Positions 24,703 to 37,503 of a DNA stretch of 64,000 bases are shown piece by piece. The position numbers and the translations under genes were made by a program. A model generated the notes under the pieces. That model was not told where the DNA came from. It ran no database searches and saw only the letters and a program-made list of their open reading frames with translations. Source of the DNA: Megalopta genalis (lineage: Eukaryota; Arthropoda; Insecta; Hymenoptera; Halictidae); contig NC_135019.1 in assembly GCF_051020955.1 (NCBI RefSeq), forward strand, positions 21,643,375 through 21,707,374. The letters run 5' to 3'. Position 1 is the first letter of the stretch. Every line of letters begins with the position of its first letter.

Positions 24703-25098
24703 TTACACTACTCGTCTCTCCTGACCAAATTCTACATCACCAATATCCACATCGCCGACTTCTACGCCGCTGACTTTTATGTCACCGACTTCTACAATGC
24801 CGAATTTTGAGTCGCCGACGTTTACCTCGCCGATATTCAATATGCCGGTCTTGATGGAGCCCATATGCACTTCGCAGATCGACACTTTGCCGACAGTTAC
24901 TGCCTCCATTTTCATGTTGCCAGTTTCTAGTTCGCCGATTTTCATGTTCTTAACTTTAATAGTGCCGATTTTTATGCGGCCAAGCTTTATATCGCTAATT
25001 TGTACCTTGCCGATTATTAGGTTGCCGAATGCTATGATGGGGATATTCAAGTTTATTCCACCTTCTTCGTATGGAGCAATGACTTCAATGTCGCTCAT
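24703..25098 (-). CDS. Pentad-repeat beta-helix-like protein, copy B-left
   Basis: 131 aa, same plan as copy A: leader MSDIEVIAPYEEGG, PIIAF, 20 pentads, tail GQERRVV. By my alignment it differs from copy A-left at 46 of 131 residues. The changes are spread along the leader, the outward-facing pentad positions and the tail, while GNMKM, EAVTV and GKVSI are unchanged. In contrast, the 350 nt upstream of the two start codons differ at about seven positions. The 5' UTR intron is 25192-25128 (65 bp). The start is the first ATG in the spliced message. No signal peptide or membrane segment is visible, so the product is probably intracellular. Confidence 0.85.
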   Translation of the reverse strand: MSDIEVIAPYEEGGINLNIPIIAFGNLIIGKVQISDIKLGRIKIGTIKVKNMKIGELETGNMKMEAVTVGKVSICEVHMGSIKTGILNIGEVNVGDSKFGIVEVGDIKVSGVEVGDVDIGDVEFGQERRVV

Positions 25099-25299
25099 CT
25101 TACTTCAACTATACAGCTGCCGATATTCTAGAGAAAGCAGAAGCACTCAATCCGTGAAATCGACACGCACCGAGATATTACATCGGACATACCTGTTATT
25201 CCTCAAGACGTGCTCTTGATTTGCCCGCTCTATTACTTCTGTTTGCTTTCCTCGCGGATCGTACAGCCCTTGCTCTGTCGAATCGTGGATTTTCAGGGG

Positions 25300-25307
25300 T
25301 TTTTATA
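25300..25307 (-). promoter_or_regulatory. TATA box, copy B-left
   Basis: TATAAAAA on the minus strand, at the same distance from the gene as in copy A. The surrounding promoter is virtually identical to that of copy A. Confidence 0.6.
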
Positions 25308-26156
25308 CACGCGCGTGTATTTGCCGCCTTCGTTAATGTTCACGGTCGCGGTTGACGGCAAGTTCGTGTTCCAACATCTCCGAAATAATCGCGATGTGTA
25401 CATACAGTAGCCAACGACATTATTCGAACATTAATGTAACGCGTTGACTTCTATGCCATATATTTAAATAAATATAATTTAAAGAGGAAACATTTCTTAT
25501 GGTATATTGAAATAGAGTATATAAATGGCAAATTACGTCCTTAGCGACGCACGATTCCCCATCAAATCGAACGAGGTTGGATTCGAATTATTATTAAATA
25601 TTCACGACTTCTTGTTTAAACAATGCTTATTGCGTACGTAAAATATGCCGTACATAAATGACAAAGAATTTAATTACACAAATTAACAATGAAATAGTAT
25701 GCATATATTATCCTATGTAGAGTATATTCATTGTATGTTTCATACACAATACACATTACTAAGATCTGCGAAACGCATTTTTTTAAATTTTCATTATTAG
25801 CTCATATAAAAAGTTAAAAACCAATACTCTTTATATTTTGTTGTTATTTCAAGGAATAGCAAAGTTGAAAAAAAGTTAGTCAGTATCGCGTCTCTGATAT
25901 GTCGAACGTTGGCTATTTACAATTGTGTATGTCAAACGTACACAGAAGGAGATTCAGCTGTTTAACTGTAAACTACTACAGGCAGCTACATATGTAGGAA
26001 ATTTCCTAGATACGAATAATTATTTTTCAATATCGATAAATAACTGCATAATCCAGGTTCGTAGGGTTTGTTTTCTGAAATGAAAGTGTTGTGTTTCGAA
26101 AAATAAATCGAATGCATCAGGAGGTAGTGGTAACAATAATATGTTAGTCACCAGTA

Positions 26157-26353
26157 GACTGCAGATTTTATGCATTTATAATAAAAATTACTAGACGAAA
26201 TAACAAATAATGAAGATATGAGAAAAATTAAATAATATTCTACTACACTCCTCACTTCATTGAAATCACCAACAAAGTAAATATAATCTCATTTACCTTC
26301 TGTTCGTTGTAATTAATCTAGACAATTTGTATTCTGCACAATGATCCGCAGTC
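26157..26353. mobile_element. GACTGCGGAT-family MITE, unit C
   Basis: GACTGCAGAT...ATCCGCAGTC with TA flanks, 197 bp, in the 3' flank of copy C. Confidence 0.7.
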
Positions 26354-26398
26354 TAGTAATCAGTTTCTGGTTTCATTTATTTTAGTCAAATTGCTCCT

Positions 26399-26408
26399 TT
26401 TATTTATT
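26399..26408 (-). terminator. Poly(A) signal, copy C
   Basis: AATAAATAAA on the minus strand, about 77 nt past the stop. Confidence 0.7.
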
Positions 26409-26484
26409 AAAAATCAAACATCTCCATTTTTGATGATTCGACATGCACACTACATATGTATGCGCTCCCTCCGTTTTGTTCGGT

Positions 26485-26871
26485 TTACTCTAGTCGTCTC
26501 TCCCTACCGATTTCAACGTCGCCAAAATCTACGTCGCCGATTTCTACGGCCCCAAGTTTTACGTCGCCGATTTCTACCCTGCCAACTGCTACGTCGCTGA
26601 CCTTTACGTCGTCGATTTTCACTTTGACGGTTTGTAAGTCGCCGACACGCACGTCGCTGACCGACACTTTGCCAACATCTACATCACCAAATTTCAATTC
26701 GGCAGTTTCTATGTCTTTCGTTTTCAGGTCGTTGATTTTCACATTGCCGATTTTTACACGGCCAAATTTTACGTCGCCGATTTCTACTCGGCCGATTGAT
26801 AGGTCGCCGAGTTCTATGCTGACGGTATTCATTCTTCGTATAATTCCCGTGTATGGCTCAGCGTATTCCAT
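26485..26871 (-). CDS. Pentad-repeat beta-helix-like protein, copy C
   Basis: 128 aa. A 16-residue leader, MEYAEPYTGIIRRMNT, is followed by VSIEL, then exactly 20 pentads (22-121) and the tail GRERRLE. The repeats here are the most regular in the family (GDVKF, GRVKI, GNVKI, GDVDV, GRVEI, GDVKL, GDVDF, GDVEI), and GKVSV matches the conserved GKVSI block of the other copies. Leader and tail ally it with copy 1 rather than with A or B. The 5' UTR intron is 26974-26910 (65 bp, GTATGT...CTACAG). The ATG at 26871 is the first in the predicted spliced message. Confidence 0.85.
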   Translation of the reverse strand: MEYAEPYTGIIRRMNTVSIELGDLSIGRVEIGDVKFGRVKIGNVKINDLKTKDIETAELKFGDVDVGKVSVSDVRVGDLQTVKVKIDDVKVSDVAVGRVEIGDVKLGAVEIGDVDFGDVEIGRERRLE

Positions 26872-27080
26872 ATTGCTGATTTCACGTCAACTGTGCAGCT
26901 GCCGATATTCTGTAGAAAACAGAACCACTCAGTCCGTGAGGTCGACACGCAGCAAGATATTACATCGGACATACCCGTTCTTCCTCAAGTCGTGGTCTTG
27001 ATTCGCCCGCTCTATTACTTCTGTTTGCCTTCCTCGCGGATCGCACAGCCCTCGCTCTGTCGAATCGTGGATTTTCGGGG

Positions 27081-27090
27081 TTTTTATATA
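27081..27090 (-). promoter_or_regulatory. TATA box, copy C
   Basis: TATATAAAAA on the minus strand, in the same relative position as in copies A and B. Confidence 0.6.
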
Positions 27091-27239
27091 CTTGCGTGTT
27101 TTGCCTCATTCGTTATGTTCACGGTCGCGGTCGATGGCAATTTCGTGTTCTAACACCTCCGAAATAGTCGCGATGTGTACACACAGTAACTAACGGCAGT
27201 ATTCAAACACTATTGTAACGTTGTCTATAAAATTTTTAT

Positions 27240-28136
27240 TTATTTATTAAATTATTATTTATTCATGATCGATGTCATTTTATAGCTTTATTTTACGTGA
27301 TTTTATGATTTGTTTATAGTACGTATTTTTTTGTTGCAACTCGTATGACTGAATCCACTTTATGGTGATGGACAGTCATGTTTAAGGACACAGGTAAATA
27401 TAATTTGTTATCTTAATTTATTAATACATCTGAAGAAATTTGTAAAATCGGAATGCATTTTTGGCTCATTTAACCACTAATATTGATCTAACATAGGAAA
27501 AATCAACGAGATATGAATTACAATTTTATAAATTTCTTCAGATGCATTAACAAATTAAGATAATAAATTATATTACATATTTTATAAGGCGTTTGAATAC
27601 TTATGTGGCTTGAAAATTTGATGTTATATTTTTTTAATTACGTAGATAACATTTCATTTTGTCATTTATACCGTGAAGGTATATATTTCTTTAATTTCTT
27701 ATATTTCTTTCCTTCCAATGTATATTTCTTTAATTATATAGCATATAGAAGTCAGTTATACTAGCAGTTATACTCACTGTATGTATATGCAATTTGATGT
27801 TGCAACAATTTTTATATTTACATATATCGTAGTATAGTATATAGTAAATACGTATAAATTTTCTACACTTTCAAACATGATCGCAAAAGTTGTGGTCGGT
27901 ACTTCCCTTATTTTCGTGGGAATATACGAAAAGCTCCATTCATGAATAGTGTTAGATTAGGATTTCAAAATTTGCTATTAATCAATTAGCCGTTGCAATC
28001 TCTTTGAAAAGTGTAAAAAGTACTGTAGTTATACTGTATATGTTTGATTTTCTTCATGGTTCGAATTCAACACATTTATCAAATATATAATTTAATAAAG
28101 AAAATCAAAGTATAATATCCTTCTTAACCAGTTAGC
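27240..28136. repeat. Left arm flank of the large inverted duplication
   Basis: Runs antiparallel to 37989-38900. Landmarks: GTTAGC at 28136 pairs with GCTAAC at 37989, and the GTTAAATGAGCC sequence ending at 27474 pairs with 38645. It contains a small fold-back around 27430-27570 (CTGAAGAAATTTGTAAAAT against ATAAATTTCTTCAG). No gene. Confidence 0.8.
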
Positions 28137-28875
28137 TTCTTTGACGTGTGTACTGGTAAAAAAAATCTGACTGGTTAAACGGTGGAAGTCCAAATTGCTT
28201 ATATTTTGTTAGGTAAATACCATACAGATTTTGTTATTGATATTGATATCTGTGCGGATATAGTCGGTGTAGAAAGTATTCGTACACCTTTTAGAACGGA
28301 ACAACATTTTTACAATTGGATTAAGCGATTTAGATTTTTTTGGATGTTACGTGGATTAGTTTTCTAGACGATGGCTAAGAAACTGTAACTTGCTGGCATG
28401 ATAAAAGATCCTTGTACGTTCCTTGTACGTTCTAGAGATTCATAGCTGACAATAGCATTTGCGAATGCTCGTACGTTGCAGACTGTTTCCTTCGTCTTTC
28501 GAATTTTCATCAAAGCATGGTCCGCTTTTATGGCTCAATGTCGAGGCCTCTAGGTTCTCTGGTTTGTTTTCGATTTTCTAAATTCTGAATCTTTCAGATT
28601 CTCGTAGAGAAGAGGTATCGAGGACCTCCGAGTTCAGCTTACGGTCCTGACATCTTGGTCGCGCATTCTCTGCGCGCATACTCGGCGCGGTACATGAAAC
28701 GCGTTCCAATCTGTACTAGCTGGTAGAACGTCTCAGGGAGTCAAGGAGAGCACTCGCGAGTCAAGCAGGGCCCAAATTTGTTAATAGAAAACTAGGGAAC
28801 AGTTCGGTTCTGAGCACACACGTTCCAGCTGCCGAAGGACGTTCGTAATCTAAAAATTTTCAAACTTCACGATCT
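28137..28875. other. Mixed repeats; segment duplicated at 43.34-43.57 kb
   Basis: At 28255-28400 there is a mariner-type end (AGTATTCGTACACCTTTTAG). From about 28660 to 28870 the sequence recurs inverted at 43340-43570 (for example CAGGGCCCAAATTTGTTAAT). No coding exon recognised. Confidence 0.6.
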
Positions 28876-29140
28876 ACAGTGAGTAACGCTAATATTCGGA
28901 CACCTTTTCAAACACGATTACTTTTCTAAATTGGATCAAGTTAGTTGAATTTTTCTTTGAAGATGTTAAACTTAGCCGTTCACTAAACGAAGAGTAAAAA
29001 TATTCATGCAAAAATTGGTTGGGCTGACGGAAAAAAACGTATTTGTAACTTGTATGCATGCTTAAAATGTCAACGAAATCAGCTATCGTTGTTATGAAAT
29101 ACAAACAACTTGAGATTTAGAAAATTGGAGCTCTTCACGA
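28876..29140. mobile_element. Mariner-type MITE fragment
   Basis: TA-CAGTGAGTAACGCTAATATTC left end. Its inverted partner is the right end of the element at 42937-43339. The opposite end was not found. Confidence 0.6.
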
Positions 29141-32100
29141 TTTTCGATCATTTTAACAGTTTCTACCAATAACTGTAAGAAACCTGAAGATATTTATTAT
29201 TTTTAATGCCCGCAGCTCATAAGGACGTTAACCTTTTTTGATGACGTTTTCAGTAAACATGTACGTTGCCGATATCTACAAAACGTATTGTTTTACCCTT
29301 GCACTATGAGAACGTGTCAGACTTGTGATGAAGATTTCATATTACATATAATCTATTATACATATACGAATGTTATTAATTTCGTCTAGATGGATACAAA
29401 ATTTGGTTTTTCTGTTACCAAAATCAAGGTATGGAAGTAAATAGATTTCTTAGAAACAAAAATTGTCTCGAAACAAAGACTGATACCGGCATTTTTCAAT
29501 TGTACCTTCATTAATCCTTTACACATAAAAATCAAAATACCGGTATGATGTTTTACCTAGGGTAAGTGTATCAATTACTATGCCCTTAAAATAATTTCAC
29601 TTATATTAAAAATAGAGTTTATATTAAATAAAATCTCATGTGTTTTTGCTTTGAACTTATCAAAACATTTAAAAAACACTTTGTAAATAAAGATGAAAGA
29701 AATATATAAATGATACTTTTCAAAACATAAGTATCAATTATTCTATTTATAAAAGAGTTGTCTGAATTACAGAAAAGTAATCAACTTCTTAGATATATTT
29801 TTTTATTTAAAATAATTCAGTAACAGAATCAAATTTTTTCTACTTTACTGTATACTCTAACTGTATTAAATTTTTATGTCTTTTTCGATACGTGCGTCGA
29901 TTACTGAGCAAACTCGCATGGCAAACATCGCGTTACATCTAACCTTACTTTCTTCGCCCGTGAAATGTGTGTAGTCTTTCCGTTTTTGAATATCGTAAGT
30001 ATTGATACATATATAATAAATTATGCTAAATAATTTAATACGGAATATTTCACGTTTTTATATTTTTTTAATAGGATTATTTCCTTAGAACTGATCACAC
30101 TAATTGACGCACAGTAATTAGATCAGTGTACAAAATTTGACACACAGAAACTATCTTTTCATCTCTTGAGGGCACAGTAACTGGTTCACAAATAGTTTTG
30201 TCAATTTTGTTAACTATTTTGTGTTCTTCACATACATTAATTATGAAAAAAATCGTATTTATATAAAAGACATCAACATATAATTGAAATGTTTTGAAAA
30301 GTGGAATATAGGTAAAAATAATTATTTAATTTGTTGAAAACTTCGGGCGTCATTTTAATGGGCACAGTACGTAATTAACACACTTACCCTATACATATTT
30401 AGAGACTCGTTCAGGTAAAATAAAAGAAGATCGTGGAAGCGCCGCGATCATCAGTCGCGTTGTTACAGCACAATCGATTATTGTATCATTGTAACGAAAC
30501 CTGAGGCTCGTACCGGTATTATACCAGTAAATATTTTGGTATTTTTACGTCAGGACATTATAGAAACTCATACCGGTATAATACCTACGATGACTGATAT
30601 TCGCTCAAGTTTTAAAACTTTTTTAAAACTGGACTAAATGATTTGATTTTTTTAGATGATTTCTTGCTTGAACCTTTTTGAAAATACATTTTACTTAATG
30701 AACATTTTGCGTTAACTGACCAAGATGAAATCGGAATTTGTGATACATGCATAGCAATAACAAAATTTTGTAAGCATCTATGGTATACATTCATTTATAA
30801 CGTTTCAAATATAGATTATGCACCGTTCAAGAATTAAAAGTTGTAAACGATACTGCCTAATGTGACGTTAACTTCGGCAAGAATATAATGAAAAATTAAC
30901 AAAAACTGAGGAGGAGATTATATTACAAATTGTTGTCGAAAATAGAAAACAGTTTCACAACATAAAAAAACAAACATTATCCAAAAATATATCAAATATT
31001 TTAACGAGCTTTTTGAAGAGATATTTCTTTTCGGCTCTAAAACAGTATTTTTGTATATATCTACATACATAAATATCTACATTATTTTTAAGTGTGTGGA
31101 ATAATGTCTTAAACAAAAGTTGTACTGTTCGACTAAATTAATATAATGGCAAGGAAAACATATTTTTTATTGTCAGTTTTCGAAACTTTAAGCTCATATT
31201 TCTTTCTTTTACTTTATTTTCGGATTTTCCTTCCGTATCATTATAAAACATGGAAAGACAAATTCAACGTTGTATAAACATGCACTATATCTGCGATGCA
31301 CTATAATTGAGAAAATTAAGTTCCAAAAATATATTTTTTTTCCACAGATTATTGTTCTCATCAGTACCACAATCATAGGGGGTGTCCTGAAAAAAATCGA
31401 TGGTAAAATTCCCTGTTCGTAAACGTAAGCTACACACAGTGGTGTGAATAACTTATTGACTTAAAGTAACTTTTACAGTTTTAATGACATTTAAACGAAT
31501 ACTTAAAAATATTGTTTGTATTGTAAATATATTGTATATTTCTATATTATAAATAATAGAAAATAAAAATATATTAACATATATTTTATTTAAATATCAG
31601 TAAAAATGTAAGAGTCATTTTAGTCTATTATTATGCACATCATTGTATATGTGAAAGAATAAAGTCCCCACGGTAGAGTCCAATGTGTTTCGCGATATTG
31701 AATGTCAGCGCGTGTCAATGTGAAATATACTCGCATATGAAATATATTCTTGGATCATACGAATTATCGAAATAACCCACGGTTACGGTTAGCAAACGTT
31801 GAATGTTCGTTGTGTGGTAAGGTTGTTCCGAGCAATGGTAACAAGCGTAGAAATATTCCTTGTCCACTATTTCTGTACATAGAATACTTGACACAGTCTG
31901 CATTCCCGTTGGCGACAGTTACCATACCGAGAAAATGTTCGTCAAATCACGCGCAAAACGCACTACGAAAAAGGTACTGCATCAAGCAAAAAGAAATTGT
32001 AAACAATAAGAGAGCCGAAAGCATTTTTAATGCAAAGGTACAGAATTAACCTTCATCCTTCACGAATTGAAACTATCGTATAAAATCAATATAATAAGAG

Positions 32101-32897
32101 GCAAACAATTTTTGTAACGAAATATTTCATTGGATATAAGGAGAAACATGATTGCACAATGTTCTCTTTACATTTTTTACATAGGATGAAACGATGTGCC
32201 GACAAACTGATTCTTTAGTGTTTTCGCTCTGTCCTTTCCTGTTATTGTCAATCTGAGATATATAGCAAAACGACTACTGTATTTATTCCGTCCTTTACTG
32301 TTGCTCATCGTTCAAGTTCATCGCCCGCATCCGCTCGAAATTCTTCCGAAGTATTAGGATTTGAGCTCCCTATAGTTTCTATATATATATATATATATAT
32401 ATAGGTAATTTTTCAATGAAAAAAGAAAGTTTTCTCCTGCTCGTGAAATTCATGCGTCAAATTGATACGCAACACCTACTTCGTGACAAATATTACTACA
32501 TATTTGCGTTATACATTTTTTTATTGGTAATAATAAAGGCTATATTTCATGTTAAAAAATAAAATAAAATTTATGATGTCTGAAATCAATTATCCTATAA
32601 GTAGCAGAATAATAATAATACTCTGAAACTGGAAAATAGCGTCAAATTGGCCCTAGGCACGAATGAGAGTTAAACACAGTCCCATTTGAACGGTCTAGAA
32701 GAATGTGAAATTGAAATTGTTTGTCATGAATTATCTGTCTGGAGTCTAGAAGGGGTTTTCTTATTCGAGAAACATATTTATTTGGAGATATCAATCTACT
32801 CGTAATCTGGAACGGAGTTGACAGATCGAACTCACATGAGCCACGAGACAAAGAAATTAGCCAATAAGTCAGTGAAACTTTACGAATCGGTATTGAC
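29141..32897. other. No gene recognised (spacer of the inverted duplication)
   Basis: AT-rich DNA. A mariner-type fragment with TTTTAAAACTGGACTAAATG lies near 30608-30850. A pure (AT) run lies at 32381-32403. The frame at 31750-32049 has no recognisable domain. Confidence 0.4.
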
Positions 32898-33271
32898 TAG
32901 GAGTGTACAAACCCGCTCGAGTCTCGGGAACTCGAAGTTCGGGACGGGTCGGATAGAGTCGGACAAGATCGGGCGGGATCCCGATACATTTCACTGTTCG
33001 AGAACTCGAAATCCTGAGTGTTTCGGGTTCCGAAAGTTTCGGGACTGCACTCGGTTCTCGGGTGGTCTCGGGCAGTCTCGGTCTTTATGCATAAATATTG
33101 TTATATATTCTATTTATGCATAGAGAGCGAGACTGCTCGAGACCGTCCGAGAACCGAGCGCAATTCCGAAACACTCGAGATCTCGTGAAATGTATCGGGA
33201 TCCCGCCTGATCTCGATCGAATTTATTCGTTCCGTCCCGATCCCGTAATATAGGGGTCCCGTACACGCCTG
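32898..33271. mobile_element. hAT-type MITE with 8-bp target duplication
   Basis: Ends TAGGAGTGTAC and GTACACGCCTG form terminal inverted repeats, and GTATTGAC flanks both sides (32890-32897 and 33272-33279), an exact 8-bp duplication as made by hAT transposases. The whole 374 bp is a long imperfect palindrome, rich in TCGGG/CCCGA, with its centre near 33085 (TATGCATAAATA). No transposase. Confidence 0.9.
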
Positions 33272-33291
33272 GTATTGACCATAAGTCAAGG

Positions 33292-33539
33292 TGTAGCGGT
33301 AGCGTCGCAAGACGAAAGGACGCTCCTTTACCGACCCGATTATCGATTCGCCCAAGAGAGAAGAGGGGGAAATAGATTCGATTGATGTCTAGAGTCGATC
33401 GAGAACTACGACGCGTGTCTGATTGCAGCCACGTGTAGCGAGAGGTACAAAGACTGGCCAATGCCTATAAATAGCATTTTAATAAATAAGTCTTAAAACC
33501 GGCAATCATTTTATGTGTTTTTTGTTGTAAAATTCCACA
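33292..33539 (+). mobile_element. Solo LTR, same family as 17297-17540
   Basis: Begins TGTAGCGGTAGCGTCGCAAG, ends AAAATTCCACA, and includes CTATAAATAGC (TATA-like) and AATAAATAAGTCT. No internal region adjoins it, which implies LTR-LTR recombination. It lies 12 bp beyond the hAT target duplication. Confidence 0.75.
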
Positions 33540-36500
33540 AATGTAAGTCGAGTAAATTGAACGTTCGCGAGAAAATCCCGGTATTACTTACATAGTTTGC
33601 ATGCCTACATAATATTATGTCTTACCGAATATCGAAAATCAGTCTTGATCGTTGTTTCAATAAATATTAATTTTTCAATTAAAATTTTTAAGTCGTATGC
33701 CATCCGTAACCGGTAGAAAATGATTGAAAGGAAAGACATATTAATTCTTGCGATATCTAAATTTTTATAATCCAATAATTAATTCAACGATGTTCTCCAC
33801 GTTGATATTTTGCTCGACGAGGTTGTAGAATAATTAAGAACCGAGGCGTCTGACCTATCGAACTGACACGTCGTTCGCCTTCTATCAGTTAAATCCTACT
33901 TGACCACGGCTACTAATGCATACATACAACAACACTAGCCCCAAAGATACTAGCCGTTGTCGCGTACTTCTTTTCATTGTACAGCTATATTTCAAAAATA
34001 ATGTTTTTGGAATACTCCTTGAAAGTGTTAAATAACAATCTACAAAATTTATGAATAAAAATAGACGAAGACGCGCGTGAAATAAAAATTATCTCGTTTT
34101 ATTCAGAACATTATTAAGCTAATCGAAGTAATTGTAAACGAAATCCTAGTAGAAAGGGATTAACAATACTTTATGAGAAGATGAATCACGTGTGTTGTTC
34201 ACATCCTTGCGATTCTTAATTATTTTACAACCCTTTGTGAAATAAATATCATTGCGTAGAACGTTGTTGAAATTTTTAAATGAATTACAATACACAATGT
34301 TGTATTTATAAGAACACTGTCATTTTCGCAGGAACAGTACTTTTAATACTTCCGGTCCCCTCTAACAAGATATTCGAGCGAGTCGAGTTAAAACGGACAC
34401 ACTATATATGCACGGTCGTTCCGAGTTACGAGTTCCTCACCGATACGGTACCAACACGGACACTGGTTCGAGCTCAAGAACCTCCCCGACGTACTGTTGC
34501 TAGTTGGTTGGTTTCAGATTACATTTGGATTCTCGTTATAGATTACGGAATAATAGAAACCTAGCGAATACTGAACAAAATTATGCATATTTTATAAATT
34601 TGATTATGCAATTATGCATTGAGTGTTTATTACATACATTGGAGCGGTGTTGTAAAAAATATGTACGTACTCCCATTTTAGTTATGAAGGAGTGTATCAC
34701 GCGGTGTTGGTATTCTCTTTGTATCTGTTACGACGAGGAAAATCTCAAAAGCAATTGAATTTCAAATGAATTTAAGATGGACTGAACCATGTGCTATTTG
34801 ATTATTCTACAGTGTTCGTAAAAATTTACACTGGCTGATTTTGAATCGCACAGACTCGACTATAATAATATGTACGTGCATATCTTTGGAGATTGAAGCA
34901 TAATACAATCATTCCGAGCTTATCATAAAAAGGATATCATAATTATTATAACATGAAAATACGCAAGACAGTAAACATTTAGTAATCAAACACAAGCAAC
35001 ATAACATAATTTCAAAAAATTTGACCCCGATAAGGTGGTAATTAATCCCTCGAATTTCTTCGATTATAATAATTTTTGTAGAAGAAAAAGAAAATTTATA
35101 TTCATTGCGTTCTTACATTTTCTCGAATTCTTGAATATTGATGAGAAATGAACGCGGAATTAAAAGGACGGAATAACATCCATACTTAACAGGTTGTTAC
35201 TAGAAATCTCCATCACAGGACAGACTCGTTAAAGTACTTTTATTGAAGCTGGTAAAATAGTCATGTCGTGTTCCTTTAATCTCCTGCATTGCATACAGTA
35301 ACGTGTGGAACTCGTAACGAAGACTCCATATGTAATCAATTAAATATGTGAACGTTATTCATTTTTTTTTTCTATATCGAAAGAAAATGTCATGCGGGAA
35401 ACCAAAATTGTCTCGTTCTATAAGGGAACGTTCTATAAGGACGAAGAAGTATTAAATCAACGTAGATGAGAAAGAATATGTACGTGCAAGTCAGTACAAG
35501 GACTTAAGTCTATACATATAGCCTTGCGTGTAAGTGATATTATTGCAATATTTTTTTCACAACACCACTTCTTTAGAAAGTATTTTATTCTTTTGAGATC
35601 GAACAGACATTCGTGTACAAGTATTTTTTCGTGATCAATTTTGTTTCTAGTTCTTCGAAACACATTCTTCCTTTTATTCTTATAGAACTTTGATTTTGCC
35701 GAGTTAGGCGAGATATTTTAATCGCACAACCGATAAGAGATAAAGACTACCAAATAAAATTTTATTCGATACCATCGACTGAATATTCAATCGAATAAAA
35801 ATTTATCCGAGTAAGACTTTATTTGAATAAGAATTTATTCGTACAGGAATTCGTACGAAAAATAATCGATTTGAATAAAAATGATAAAGTGCTTTTTTTA
35901 TAGCTTGTCGATTTGTTTATTCCATATTCCTTTCTTTGAATGTTGGCATCAAAAATTTTGTTATTTTTTGGTGATTTGATCATTGATGCATAACGCATAA
36001 AGATTATTTGATCTTTCTACGGATGCACGGGAACGCATTGGCAATTTTATAAAACCACAAGTAGTTGAAATTGAACAGTTCCTCAATGTATTCGTATAAG
36101 TATATTCTTATAAAATTACTTGAACAATTATTCGAATAACTTATTCGAACAAGCGGATAGAATAATTTATGATGAATAATGAATAATCATTATTTGGATA
36201 AAATATTCAACCAAAGTGAATTCATTCGGATAATTATCTTAGATAAATATTTGTTCGAAACAATGGTTTACTATTGGTTTACCCAACTCTGGTTTGCCAT
36301 CTAACATCTAAATGCATTGTATGCAGCGATGTCTACAGGTTGTATGTAGAGTGTATTAGACGAGAGAATTGCCAGATTATTATACTCAATTGTACACGAA
36401 CTTCTCCCGTGAAAAAGATTGATGTTCCTTTCAGATCAATTTACATATTTACCATACCTTTGAAATTTTCTTAATCACGGCAAGTAAGAAAATGAAAAGT

Positions 36501-37503
36501 TAGGATGATCCACTTTCCGCAGAAAGGGAACGTCTTACACATTTATTTCGAGATAAACGGTATCGCTAAAACCTTGGATGGTAACAATATCTTATGTACA
36601 ACACATCAGACGAAAATAGCTTATGCTCGTCCTATATTCGTAATCGAAGCAAAAGGGCTAAATGTAAGAACTAAGGATGCCTGGTCACTACAGTGCAACA
36701 ACATTAAATAGCATTGAGGAAAGCAAAATCCGATCACTACAAAGATACCTGCGAAAATTATTGTTCTCCCAAAGTGGACGAACGATTACAATATGCTAAC
36801 GAATTCACTTCACAGCTCAATGACAATTAAAACTTAATATCTCAATGCCAATAAATTTATTTTATCTTCAACATTTTTCTAAATGACAGTTGTTGACAGA
36901 TCATATTCCAATCGTGAAACTAATTTTCTTGATATTTCGGAAATCGATACGAAAGATTTATCAAAACCTAATTTATCGATTATTCTGAGATTTGGCACTA
37001 GTCTTCAACGCATTTTTATCCAACCTACTTTTTGCTTTAACATACTAAAGGTCTACGAATTTAAGAAAATTTTGTAATATTGTAACAGATAATTTCTATG
37101 CGTTATTATACATTACTTTTATTAGACAGAGACACATCAATATTAAACACGTGTAATAAGGTAGACAACGAATTTTCTGCACTTATGGCAAAATTAAGTA
37201 GTAGAAATTTAAGATTGTAGAAAAATTAAAGCAATTTAAAAAAAATGTATTATTTGTAACATGTAATATTATAGATATTATATTTTTCTTGCAATCGATG
37301 CAGGAAATTTTTATTTGACATAAAAATAATCAGGGAAAATATCAAACTAATACAGGCAGAAACATTTATAAATGTTTTTACATAATCCTCAATTTATTAA
37401 AATTATTAACAACGAAAATACATTTCTATTTAACTTACATTTAATACAAGTTACTGAAAAATTTGTATTCCACATAAAGATTCGCGGCCAAGCGAAAACG
37501 ATA
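33540..37503. other. No gene recognised
   Basis: AT-rich DNA with short unsupported frames (34280-34758, 36274-37077). A TTCGAATAA-rich cluster is listed separately. Confidence 0.4.
35745..36250. repeat. TTCGAATAAA-rich cluster
   Basis: Repeated ATTCGA, TTCGAATAA and GAATAAAAATTTAT motifs without a fixed period, using the same vocabulary as the cluster at 6.1-7.0 kb. Confidence 0.5.

Larger units (their letters stand above)
21959..27240 (-). repeat. Tandem array of three repeat-protein gene units
   Basis: Units begin with TTAGCGACGCACGATTCCCC-type sequence at 21959, 23748 and 25541, giving a period of 1.79 kb. Each unit carries, left to right, the mariner-derived stretch, the GACTGCGGAT MITE, the gene (minus) and its promoter. 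Units A and B are almost identical outside the coding exon; unit C is more diverged. Confidence 0.9.
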
